Shown here piece after piece: positions 27,241 through 39,402 of a stretch of 64,000 nt of DNA. Each line of letters starts with the position of its first letter. The stretch's first letter is position 1. The notes under the pieces are model-generated. The model ran no database searches, was not told the origin of the DNA, and was given only the letters and a program-made list of their open reading frames with translations. Origin of the DNA: Thereva unica (taxonomy: Eukaryota > Arthropoda > Insecta > Diptera > Therevidae); assembly GCA_949987705.1 (NCBI GenBank), contig OX465286.1:20101676-20165675 (forward strand), written 5' to 3'. The position numbers were made by a program, and so were the translations under genes.

Positions 27241-30200
27241 CGAACCCCTTGTTATTTCTGGACCAAATAAACTGCGCTGAACTAGAGGGAGCGATCCCTT
27301 TCCAACGATACCCCATTCATTAAGATCCAAGCACTTTCGTGAAATCGACCAAAAATATCCCAAGGGGTACCCCTTTGCATAATTTCCGGTTTTGGGAAAA
27401 TTCTGGAGTGGCCCCTTTTTGGATGGGAAATTGTTAGGGACCTCCCAGGGAGTCTGTGAATTCAATCCCACCCCGGGCTGGCCAGTATTTCCCGAGACAA
27501 TGGCCATTTCGCAACCCTCCTTTGCCATTCACAAAAGAGGCCATAACTCCCGAACCCCTTGTTATTTCTGGACCAAATAAAGTGCGCTGAACTCGGGGGA
27601 GCGATCCCTTTCCAACGATACCCCATTCATTAAGATCCAAGCACTTTCGTGAAATCGACCAAAAATATCCCAAGGGGTACCCCTTTGCATAATTTCCGGC
27701 TTTGGGAAAATTCTGGAGTGGCCCCTTTTTGGATGGGAAATTGTTAGGGACCTCCCAGGGAGTCTGTGAATTCAATCCCACCCCGGGCTGGCCAGTATTT
27801 CCCGAGACAATGGCCATTTCGCAACCCTCCTTTGCCATTCACAAAAGAGGCCATAACTCCCGAACCCCTTGTTATTTCTGGACCAAATAAAGTGCGCTGA
27901 ACTCGGGGGAGCGATCCCTTTCCAACGATACCCCATTCATTAAGATCCAAGCACTTTCGTGAAATCGACCAAAAATATCCCAAGGGGTACCCCTTTGCAT
28001 AATTTCCGGTTTTGGGAAAATTCTGGAGTGGCCCCTTTTTGGATGGGAAATTGTTAGGGACCTCCCAGGGAGTCTGTGAATTCAATCCCACCCCGGGCTG
28101 GCCAGTATTTCCCGAGACAATGGCCATTTCGCAACCCTCCTTTGCCATTCACAAAAGAGGCCATAACTCCCGAACCCCTTGTTATTTCTGGACCAAATAA
28201 ACTGCGCTGAACTAGAGGGAGCGAGCCCTTTCCAACGATACCCCATTCATTAAGATCCAAGCACTTTCGTGAAATCGACCAAAAATATCCCAAGGGGTAC
28301 CCCTTTGCATAATTTCCGGTTTTGGGAAAATTCTGGAGTGGCCCTTTTTGGATGGGAAATTGTTAGGGACCTCCCAGGGAGTCTGTGAATTCAATCCCAC
28401 CCCGGGCTGGCCAGTATTTCCCGAGACAATGGCCATTTCGCAACCCTCCTTTGCCATTCACAAAAGAGGCCATAACTCCCGAACCCCTTGTTATTTCTGG
28501 ACCAAATAAACTGCGCTGAACTAGAGGGAGCGAGCCCTTTCCAACGATACCCCATTCATTAAGATCCAAGCACTTTCGTGAAATCGACCAAAAATATCCC
28601 AAGGGGTACCCCTTTGCATAATTTCCGGTTTTGGGAAAATTCTGGAGTGGCCCTTTTTGGATGGGAAATTGTTAGGGACCTCCCAGGGAGTCTGTGAATT
28701 CAATCCCACCCCGGGCTGGCCAGTATTTCCCGAGACAATGGCCATTTCGCAACCCTCCTTTGCCATTCACAAAAGAGGCCATAACTCCCGAACCCCTTGT
28801 TATTTCTGGACCAAATAAAGTGCGCTGAACTCGGGGGACCGAGCCCTTTCGAACGATACCCTATTCATTAAGATCCAAGCACTTTCGTGAAATCGACCAA
28901 AAATATCCCAAGACCCCTTTGCATAATTTCCGGTTTTGGGAAAATTCTGGAGTGGCCCTTTTTCGGATGGGAAATTGTTAGGGACCTCCCAGGGAGTCTG
29001 TGACTTCAATCCCACTCCGGGCTGACCAGTATTTCCAAGCACTTTCGTGAAATCGACCAAAAATATTCCAAGACCCCTTTGCATAATTCACAAAATTTCG
29101 CAACCCTCCTTTGCCATTCACAAAAGAGGCCATAACTCCCGAACCCCTTGTTATTTCTGGACCAAATAAAGTGCGCTGAACTCGGGGGAGCGAGCCCTTT
29201 CCAACGATACCCCATTCATTAAGATCCAAGCACTTTCGTGAAATCGACCAAAAATATCCCAAGACCCCTTTGCATAATTTCCGGTTTTGGGAAAATTTTG
29301 GAGCGGCCCCTTTTTGGATGGGAAATTGTTAGGGACCTCCCAGGGAGTCTGTGAATTCAATCCCACCCCGGGTTGGCCAGTATTTCCCGAGACAATGGCC
29401 ATTTCGCAACCCTCCTTTGCCATTCACAAAAGAGGCCATAACTCCCGAACCCCTTGTTATTTCTGGACCAAATAAACTGCGCTGAACTAGAGGGAGCGAG
29501 CCCTTTCCAACGATACCCCATTCATTAAGATCCAAGCACTTTCGTGAAATCGACCAAAAATATCCCAAGGGGTACCCCTTTGCATAATTTCCGGTTTTGG
29601 GAAAATTCTGGAGTGGCCCTTTTTGGATGGGAAATTGTTAGGGACCTCCCAGGGAGTCTGTGAATTCAATCCCACCCCGGGCTGGCCAGTATTTCCCGAG
29701 ACAATGGCCATTTCGCAACCCTCCTTTGCCATTCACAAAAGAGGCCATAACTCCCGAACCCCTTGTTATTTCTGGACCAAATAAAGTGCGCTGAACTCGG
29801 GGGAGCGATCCCTTTCCAACGATACCCCATTCATTAAGATCCAAGCACTTTCGTGAAATCGACCAAAAATATCCCAAGGGGTACCCCTTTGCATAATTTC
29901 CGGTTTTGGGAAAATTCTGGAGTGGCCCCTTTTTGGATGGGAAATTGTTAGGGACCTCCCAGGGAGTCTGTGAATTCAATCCCACCCCGGGCTGGCCAGT
30001 ATTTCCCGAGACAATGGCCATTTCGCAACCCTCCTTTGCCATTCACAAAAGAGGCCATAACTCCCGAACCCCTTGTTATTTCTGGACCAAATAAAGTGCG
30101 CTGAACTCGGGGGGCGATCCCTTTCCAACGATACCCCATTCATTAAGATCCAAGCACTTTCGTGAAATCGACCAAAAATATCCCAAGACCCCTTTGCATA

Positions 30201-33000
30201 ATTTCCGGTTTTGGGAAAATTCTGGAGTGGCCCTTTTTTGGATGGGAAATTGTTAGGGACCTCCCAGGGAGTCTGTGAATTCAATCCCACTCCGGGCTGA
30301 CCAGTATTTCCCGAGATAATGGCCATTTCGCAACCCTCCTTTGTCATTCACAAAAGAGGCCATAACTCCCGAACCCCTTGTTATTTCTGGACCAAATAAA
30401 CTGCGCTGAACTAGAGGGAGCGAGCCCTTTCCAACGATACCCCATTCATTAAGATCCAAGCACTTTCGTGAAATCGACCAAAAATATCCCAAGGGGTACC
30501 CCTTTGCATAATTTCCGGTTTTGGGAAAATTCTGGAGTGGCCCTTTTTTGGATGGGAAATTGTTAGGGACCTCCCAGGGAGTCTGTGAATTCAATCCCAC
30601 TCCGGGCTGACCAGTATTTCCCGAGATAATGGCCATTTCGCAACCCTCCTTTGCCATTCACAAAAGAGGCCATAACTCCCGAACCCCTTGTTATTTCTGG
30701 ACCAAATAAAGTGCGCTGCACTCGGGGGAGCGATCCGTTTCCAACGATACCCCATTCATTAAGATCCAAGCACTTTCGTGAAATCGACCAAAAATATCCC
30801 AAGGGGTACCCCTTTGCATAATTTCCGGTTTTGGGAAAATTCTGGAGTGGCCCTTTTTGGATGGGAAATTGTTAGGGACCTCCCAGGGAGTCTGTGAATT
30901 CAATCCCACCCCGGGCTGGCCAGTATTTCCCGAGACAATGGCCATTTCGCAACCCTCCTTTGCCATTCACAAAAGAGGCCATAACTCCCGAACCCCTTGT
31001 TATTTCTGGACCAAATAAAGTGCGCTGAACTCGGGGGAGCGATCCCTTTCCAACGATACCCCATTCATTAAGATCCAAGCACTTTCGTGAAATCGACCAA
31101 AAATATCCCAAGGGGTACCCCTTTGCATAATTTCCGGTTTTGGGAAAATTCTGGAGTGGCCCTTTTTTGGATGGGAAATTGTTAGGGACCTCCCAGGGAG
31201 TCTGTGAATTCAATCCCACTCCGGGCTGACCAGTATTTCCCGAGATAATGGCCATTTCGCAACCCTCCTTTGCCATTCACAAAAGAGGCCATAACTCCCG
31301 AACCCCTTGTTATTTCTGGACCAAATAAAGTGCGCTGCACTCGGGGGAGCGATCCGTTTCCAACGATACCCCATTCATTAAGATCCAAGCACTTTCGTGA
31401 AATCGACCAAAAATATCCCAAGACCCCTTTGCATAATTTCCGGTTTTGGGAAAATTCTGGAGTGGCCCTTTTTTGGATGGGAAATTGTTAGGGACCTCCC
31501 AGGGAGTCTGTGACTTCAATCCCACTCCGGGCTGACCAGTATTTCCAAGCACTTTCGTGAAATCGACCAAAAATATTCCAAGACCCCTTTGCATAATTCA
31601 CAAAATTTCGCAACCCTCCTTTGCCATTCACAAAAGAGGCCATAACTCCCGAACCCCTTGTTATTTCTGGACCAAATAAAGTGCGCTGAACTCGGGGGAG
31701 CGAGCCCTTTCCAACGATACCCCATTCATTAAGATCCAAGCACTTTCGTGAAATCGACCAAAAATATCCCAAGACCCCTTTGCATAATTTCCGGTTTTGG
31801 GAAAATTCTGGAGTGGCCCTTTTTTGGATGGGAAATTGTTAGGGACCTCCCAGGGAGTCTGTGAATTCAATCCCACTCCGGGCTGACCAGTATTTCCCGA
31901 GATAATGGCCATTTCGCAACCCTCCTTTGCCATTCACAAAAGAGGCCATAACTCCCGAACCCCTTGTTATTTCTGGACCAAATAAAGTGCGCTGCACTCG
32001 GGGGAGCGATCCGTTTCCAACGATACCCCATTCATTAAGATCCAAGCACTTTCGTGAAATCGACCAAAAATATCCCAAGACCCCTTTGCATAATTTCCGG
32101 TTTTGGGAAAATTCTGGAGTGGCCCTTTTTTGGATGGGAAATTGTTAGGGACCTCCCAGGGAGTCTGTGACTTCAATCCCACTCCGGGCTGACCAGTATT
32201 TCCAAGCACTTTCGTGAAATCGACCAAAAATATTCCAAGACCCCTTTGCATAATTCACAAAATTTCGCAACCCTCCTTTGCCATTCACAAAAGAGGCCAT
32301 AACTCCCGAACCCCTTGTTATTTCTGGACCAAATAAAGTGCGCTGAACTCGGGGGAGCGAGCCCTTTCCAACGATACCCCATTCATTAAGATCCAAGCAC
32401 TTTCGTGAAATCGACCAAAAATATCCCAAGACCCCTTTGCATAATTTCCGGTTTTGGGAAAATTTTGGAGCGGCCCCTTTTTGGATGGGAAATTGTTAGG
32501 GACCTCCCAGGGAGTCTGTGAATTCAATCGCACCCCGGGTTGGCCAGTATTTCCCGAGACAATGGCCATTTCGCAACCCTCCTTTGCCATTCACAAAAGA
32601 GGCCATAACTCCCGAACCCCTTGTTATTTCTGGACCAAATAAACTGCGCTGAACTAGAGGGAGCGAGCCCTTTCCAACGATACCCCATTCATTAAGATCC
32701 AAGCACTTTCGTGAAATCGACCAAAAATATCCCAAGGGGTACCCCTTTGCATAATTTCCGGTTTTGGGAAAATTCTGGAGTGGCCCTTTTTGGATGGGAA
32801 ATTGTTAGGGACCTCCCAGGGAGTCTGTGAATTCAATCCCACCCCGGGCTGGCCAGTATTTCCCGAGACAATGGCCATTTCGCAACCCTCCTTTGCCATT
32901 CACAAAAGAGGCCATAACTCCCGAACCCCTTGTTATTTCTGGACCAAATAAAGTGCGCTGAACTCGGGGGAGCGAGTCCTTTCCAACGATACCCCATTCA
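27241..33000. repeat. Satellite sub-block D: mixed units with AACTAGAGG variant and 657-bp higher-order repeat
   Basis: Many monomers here carry AACTGCGCTGAACTAGAGGG in place of AAGTGCGCTGAACTCGGGGG (27,268, 28,198, 28,507, 29,474, 30,397, 32,641). Several have one base fewer in the CCCTTTTTGG run, giving 309-bp units. A 657-bp block that includes the chimeric monomer is repeated at 31,182-31,838 and 31,839-32,495. Confidence 0.85.
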
Positions 33001-33552
33001 TTAAGATCCAAGCACTTTCGTGAAATCGACCAAAAATATCCCAAGGGGTACTCCTTTGCATAATTTCCGGTTTTGGGAAAATTCTGGAGTGGCCCCTTTT
33101 TAAATGGGAAATTGTTAGGGACCTCCCAGGGAGTCTGTGAATTCAATCCCACCCCGGGCTGGCCAGTATTTCCCGAGACAATGGCCATTTCGCAACCCTC
33201 CTTTGCCATTCACAAAAGAGGCCATAACTCCCGAACCCCTTGTTATTTCTGGACCAAATAAAGTGCGCTGAACTCGGGGGAGCGATCCCTTTCCACCGAT
33301 ACCCCATTCATTAAGATCCAAGCACTTTCGTGAAATCGACCAAAAATATCCCAAGGGGTACTCCTTTGCATAATTTCCGGTTTTGGGAAAATTCTGGAGT
33401 GGCCCCTTTTTAAATGGGAAATTGTTAGGGACCTCCCAGGGAGTCTGTGAATTCAATCCCACCCCGGGCTGGCCAGTATTTCCCGAGACAATGGCCATTT
33501 CGCAACCCTCCTTTGCCATTCACAAAAGAGGCCATAACTCCCGAACCCCTTG

Positions 33553-36257
33553 TTATTTCTGGACCAAATAAAGTGCGCTGAACTCGGGGGAGCGAGCCCT
33601 TTCGAGCGATACCCTATTCATTAAGATCCAAGCACTTTCGTGAAATCGACCAAAAATATCCCAAGACCCCTTTGCATAATTTCCGGTTTTGGGAAAATTC
33701 TGGAGTGGCCCTTTTTTGGATGGGAAATTGTTAGGGACCTCCCAGGGAGTCTGTGAATTCAATCCCACTCCGGGTTGACCAGTATTTCCCGAGATAATGG
33801 CCATTTCGCAACCCTCCTTTGCCATTCACAAAAGAGGCCATAACTCCCGAACCCCTTGTTATTTCTGGACCAAATAAAGTGCGCTGCACTCGGGGGAGCG
33901 AGCCCTTTCCAACGATACCCTATTCATTAAGATCCAAGCACTTTCGTGAAATCGACCAAAAATATCCCAGACCCCTTTGCATATTTTCCAGTTTTGGGAA
34001 AATTCTTGAGTGGCCCTTTTTTGGATGGGAAATTGTTAGGGACCTCCCAGGGTGTCTGTGAATTCAATCCCACCCCGGGCTGACCAGTACTTCCCGAGAT
34101 AATGGCCATTTCGCAACCCTCCTTTGGCCATTCACAAAAGAGGCCATAACTCCCGAACCCCTTGCTATTTCTGGACCAAATAAAGTGCGCTGAACTCGGG
34201 GGAGCGATCCCTTTCCAACGGTACCCCCTCCTTTAGCCATTCACAAAAGAGGCCATAACTCCCGAACCCCTTGTTATTTCTGGACCAAATAAAGTGCGCT
34301 GAACTCGGGGGAGCGAGCCCTTTCCAACGATACCCCATTCATTAAGATCCAAGCACTTTCGTGAAATCGACCAAAAATATCCCAAGGGGTACTCCTTTGC
34401 ATAATTTCCGGTTTTGGGAAAATTCTGGAGTGGCCCCTTTTTAAATGGGAAATTGTTAGGGACCTCCCAGGGAGTCTGTGAATTCAATCCCACCCCGGGC
34501 TGGCCAGTATTTCCCGAGACAATGGCCATTTCGCAACCCTCCTTTGCCATTCACAAAAGAGGCCATAACTCCCGAACCCCTTGTTATTTCTGGACCAAAT
34601 AAACTGCGCTGAACTCGGGGGAGCGATCCCTTTCCACCGATACCCCATTCATTAAGATCCAAGCACTTTCGTGAAATCGCCCAAAAATATCCCAAGACCC
34701 CTTTGCATAATTTCCGGTTTTGGGAAAATTTTGGAGCGGCCCCTTTTTGGATGGGAAATTGTTAGGGACCTCCCAGGGAGTCTGTGAATTCAATCCCACC
34801 CCGGGTTGGCCAGTATTTCCCGAGACAATGGCCATTTCGCAACCCTCCTGTGCCATTCACAAAAGAGGCCATAACTCCCGAACCCCTTGTTATTTCTGGA
34901 CCAAATAAACTGCGCTGAACTAGAGGGAGCGAGCCCTTTCCAACGATACCCCATTCATTAAGATCCAAGCACTTTCGTGAAATCGACCAAAAATATCCCA
35001 AGGGGTACCCCTTTTCAAAATTTCCGGTTTTGGGAAAATTCTGGAGTGGCCTTTTTTGGATGGGAAATTGTTAGGGACCTCCCAGGGTGTCTGTGAATTC
35101 AATCCCACCCCGGGCTGACCAGTACTTCCCGAGATAATGGCCATTTCGCAACCCTCCTTTGGCCATTCACAAAAGAGGCCATAACTCCCGAACCCCTTGT
35201 TATTTCTGGACCAAATCAAATGCGCTGAACTCGGGGGAGCGAGCCCTTTCCAACGATACCCCATTCATTAAGATCCCGGCACTTTCGTGAAATCGACCAA
35301 AAATATCCCAAGGAGCACCCCTTTGCATAATTTCCGGTTTTGGTAAAATTCTGGAGTGGCCCTTTTTTAGATGGGAAATCGTTAGGTACCTCCCAGGGAG
35401 TCTGTGAATTCAATCCCACCCCGGGCTGGCCAGTATTTCCCGAGACAATGGCCATTTCGCAACCCTCCTTTGCCATTCACAAAAGAGGCCATAACTCCCG
35501 AACCCCTTGTTATTTCTGGACCAAATAAAGTGCGCTGAACTCGGGGGAGCGAGCCCTTTCGAGCGATACCCTATTCATTAAGATCCAAGCACTTTCGTGA
35601 AATCGACCAAAAATATCCCAAGACCCCTTTGCATAATTTCCGGTTTTGGGAAAATTCTGGAGTGGCCCTTTTTTGGATGGGAAATTGTTAGGGACCTCCC
35701 AGGGAGTCTGTGAATTCAATCCCACTCCGGGTTGACCAGTATTTCCCGAGATAATGGCCATTTCGCAACCCTCCTTTGCCATTCACAAAAGAGGCCATAA
35801 CTCCCGAACCCCTTGTTATTTCTGGACCAAACAAAGTGCGCTGCACTCGGGGGAGCGAGCCCTTTCCAACGATACCCTATTCATTAAGATCCAAGCACTT
35901 TCGTGAAATCGACCAAAAATATCCCAGACCCCTTTGCATATTTTCCAGTTTTGGGAAAATTCTTGAGTGGCCCTTTTTTGGATGGGAAATTGTTAGGGAC
36001 CTCCCAGGGTGTCTGTGAATTCAATCCCACCCCGGGCTGACCAGTACTTCCCGAGATAATGGCCATTTCGCAACCCTCCTTTGGCCATTCACAAAAGAGG
36101 CCATAACTCCCGAACCCCTTGCTATTTCTGGACCAAATAAAGTGCGCTGAACTCGGGGGAGCGATCCCTTTCCAACGGTACCCCCTCCTTTAGCCATTCA
36201 CAAAAGAGGCCATAACTCCCGAACCCCTTGTTATTTCTGGACCAAATAAAGTGCGCT
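33553..36257. repeat. 1,957-bp offset duplication within the satellite
   Basis: The block beginning at 33,553 recurs at 35,510. It carries the same rare features: AATATCCCAGACCCC with TATTTTCCAGTTTTGGG, GGTGTCTGTGAATTC, and the truncated join AACGGTACCCCCTCCTTTAGCC (about 34,215 and 36,175) in which a large part of a monomer is missing. I noticed one difference (CCAAATAAAG against CCAAACAAAG). This marks a recent unequal exchange over about six monomers. Confidence 0.8.
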
Positions 36258-37020
36258 GAACTCGGGGGAGCGAGCCCTTTCCAACGATACCCTATTCATT
36301 AAGATCCAAGCACTTTCCTGAAACCGACCAAAAATATTCCAAGACCCCTTTGCATAATTCCCGGTTTTGGGAAAATTCTGGAGCGGCCCCTTTTTGGATG
36401 GGAAATTGTTAGGGACCTCCCAGGGAGTCTGTGAATTCAATCCCACCCCGGGCTGGCCAGTATTTCCCGAGACAATGGGCATTTCGCAACCCTCCTTTGC
36501 CATTCACAAAAGAGGCCATAACTCCCGAACCCCTTGTTATTTCTGGACCAAATAAAGTGCGCTGAACTCGGGGGAGCGATCCCTTTCCAACGATACCCTA
36601 TTCATTAAGATCCAAGCACTTTCGTGAAATCGACCAAAAATATCCCAAGACCCCTTTGCATAATTTCCGGTTTTGGGAAAATTCTGGAGTGGCCCCTTTT
36701 TGGATGTGAAATTGTTAGGGACCTCCCAGGGAGTCTGTAAATTCAATCCCACCCCGGGCTGGCCAGTATTTCCCGAGACAATGGCCATTTCGCAACCCTC
36801 CTTTGCCATTCACAAAAGAGGCCATAACTCCCGAACCCCTTGTTATTTCTGGACCAAATAAAGTGCGCTGAACTCGGGGGAGCGAGCCCTTTCCAACGAT
36901 ACCCCATTCATTAAGATCCAAGCACTTTCGTGAAATCGACCAGAAATATCCCAAGACCCCTTTGCATAATTTCCGGTTTTGGGAAAATTCTGGAGTGTCC
37001 CCTTTTTGGATGGGAAATTG

Positions 37021-39402
37021 TTAGGGACCTCCCAGGGAGTCTGTAAATTCAATCCCACCCCGGGCTGGCCAGTATTTCCCGAGACAATGGCCATTTCGCA
37101 ACCCTCCTTTGCCATTCACAAAAGAGGCCATAACTCCCGAACCCCTTGTTATTTCTGGACCAAATAAAGTGCGCTGAACTCGGGGGAGCGAGCCCTTTCC
37201 AACGATACCCCATTCATTAATATCCAAGCACTTTCGTGAAATCGACCAAAAATATCCCAAGACCCCTTTGCATAATTTCCGGTTTTGGGAAAATTCTGGA
37301 GTGGCCCCTTTTTGAATGGGAAATTGTTAGGGACCTCCCAGGGAGTCTGTGAATTCAATCCCACCCCGGGCTGGCCAGTATTTCCCGTGACAATGGCCAT
37401 TTCGCAACCCTCCTTTGCCATTCACAAAAGAGGCCATAACTCCCGAACCCCTTGTTATTTCTGGACCAAATAAAGTGCGCTGAACTCGGGGGAGCGAGCC
37501 CTTTCCAACGATACCCCATTCATTAAGATCCAAGCACTTTCCTGAAACCGACCAAAAATATCCCAAGACCCCTTTGCATAATTTCCGGTTTTGGGAAAAT
37601 TCTGGAGCGGCCCCTTTTTGGATGGGAAATTGTTAGGGACCTCCCAGGGAGTCTGTGAATTCAATCCCACCCTGGGCTGGCCAGTATTTCCCGAGACAAT
37701 GGCCATTTCGCAACCCTCCTTTGCCATTCACAAAAGAGGCCATAACTCCCGAACCCCTTGTTATTTCTGGACCAAATAAAGTGCGCTGAACTCGGGGGAG
37801 CGAGCCCTTTCCAACGATACCCCATTCATTAAGATCCAAGCACTTTCGTGAAATCGACCAAAAATATCCCAAGACCCCTTTGCATAATTTCCGGTTTTGG
37901 GAAAATTCTGGAGTGGCCCCTTTTTGGATGGGAAATTGTTAGGGACCTCCCAGGGAGTCTGTGAATTCAATCCCACCCCGGGCTGGCCAGTATTTCCCGA
38001 GACAATGGGCATTTCGCAACCCTCCTTTGCCATTCACAAAAGAGGCCATAACTCCCGAACCCCTTGTTATTTCTGGACCAAATAAAGTGCGCTGAACTCG
38101 GGGGAGCGATCCCTTTCCAACGATACCCTATTCATTAAGATCCAAGCACTTTCGTGAAATCGACCAAAAATATCCCAAGACCCCTTTGCATAATTTCCGG
38201 TTTTGGGAAAATTCTGGAGTGGCCCCTTTTTGGATGGGAAATTGTTAGGGACCTCCCAGGGAGTCTGTGAATTCAATCCCACCCCGGGCTGGCCAGTATT
38301 TCCCGAGACAATGGCCATTTCGCAACCCTCCTTTGCCATTCACAAAAGAGGCCATAACTCCCGAACCCCTTGTTATTTCTGGACCAAATAAAGTGCGCTG
38401 AACTCGGGGGAGCGATCCCTTTCCAACGATACCCTATTCATTAAGATCCAAGCACTTTCGTGAAATCGACCAAAAATATCGCAAGACCCCTTTGCATAAT
38501 TTCCGGTTTTGGGAAAATTCTGGAGTGGCCCCTTTTTGGATGGGAAATTGTTAGGGACCTCCCAGGGAGTCTGTGAATTCAATCCCACCCCGGGCTGGCC
38601 AGTATTTCCCGAGACAATGGCCATTTCGCAACCCTCCTTTGCCATTCACAAAAGAGGCCATAACTCCCGAACCCCTTGTTATTTCTGGACCAAATAAAGT
38701 GCGCTGAACTCGGGGGAGCGAGCCCTTTCCAACGATACCCCATTCATTAATATCCAAGCACTTTCGTGAAATCGACCAAAAATATCCCAAGACCCCTTTG
38801 CATAATTTCCGGTTTTGGGAAAATTCTGGAGTGGCCCCTTTTTGAATGGGAAATTGTTAGGGACCTCCCAGGGAGTCTGTGAATTCAATCCCACCCCGGG
38901 CTGGCCAGTATTTCCCGTGACAATGGCCATTTCGCAACCCTCCTTTGCCATTCACAAAAGAGGCCATAACTCCCGAACCCCTTGTTATTTCTGGACCAAA
39001 TAAAGTGCGCTGAACTCGGGGGAGCGAGCCCTTTCCAACGATACCCCATTCATTAAGATCCAAGCACTTTCCTGAAACCGACCAAAAATATCCCAAGACC
39101 CCTTTGCATAATTTCCGGTTTTGGGAAAATTCTGGAGTGGCCCCTTTTTGGATGGGAAATTGTTAGGGACCTCCCAGGGAGTCTGTGAATTCAATCCCAC
39201 CCCGGGCTGGCCAGTATTTCCCGAGACAATGGGCATTTCGCAACCCTCCTTTGACATTCACAAAAGAGGCCATAACTCCCGAACCCCTTGTTATTTCTGG
39301 ACCAAATAAAGTGCGCTGAACTCGGGGGAGCGAGCCCTTTCCAACGATACCCCATTCATTAAGATCCAAGCACTTTCGTGAAATCGACCAGAAATATCCC
39401 AA
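37021..39402. repeat. 1,530-bp (5-monomer) higher-order repeat
   Basis: Private variants recur exactly 1,530 bp apart: CATTAATATCC at 37,216 and 38,746, CCCGTGACAATGG at 37,385 and 38,915, TTTGAATGGG at 37,311 and 38,841, and CCTGAAACCGACC at 37,550 and 39,070. The ordered set of variants shows that five 306-bp monomers were copied as a block. Confidence 0.8.
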
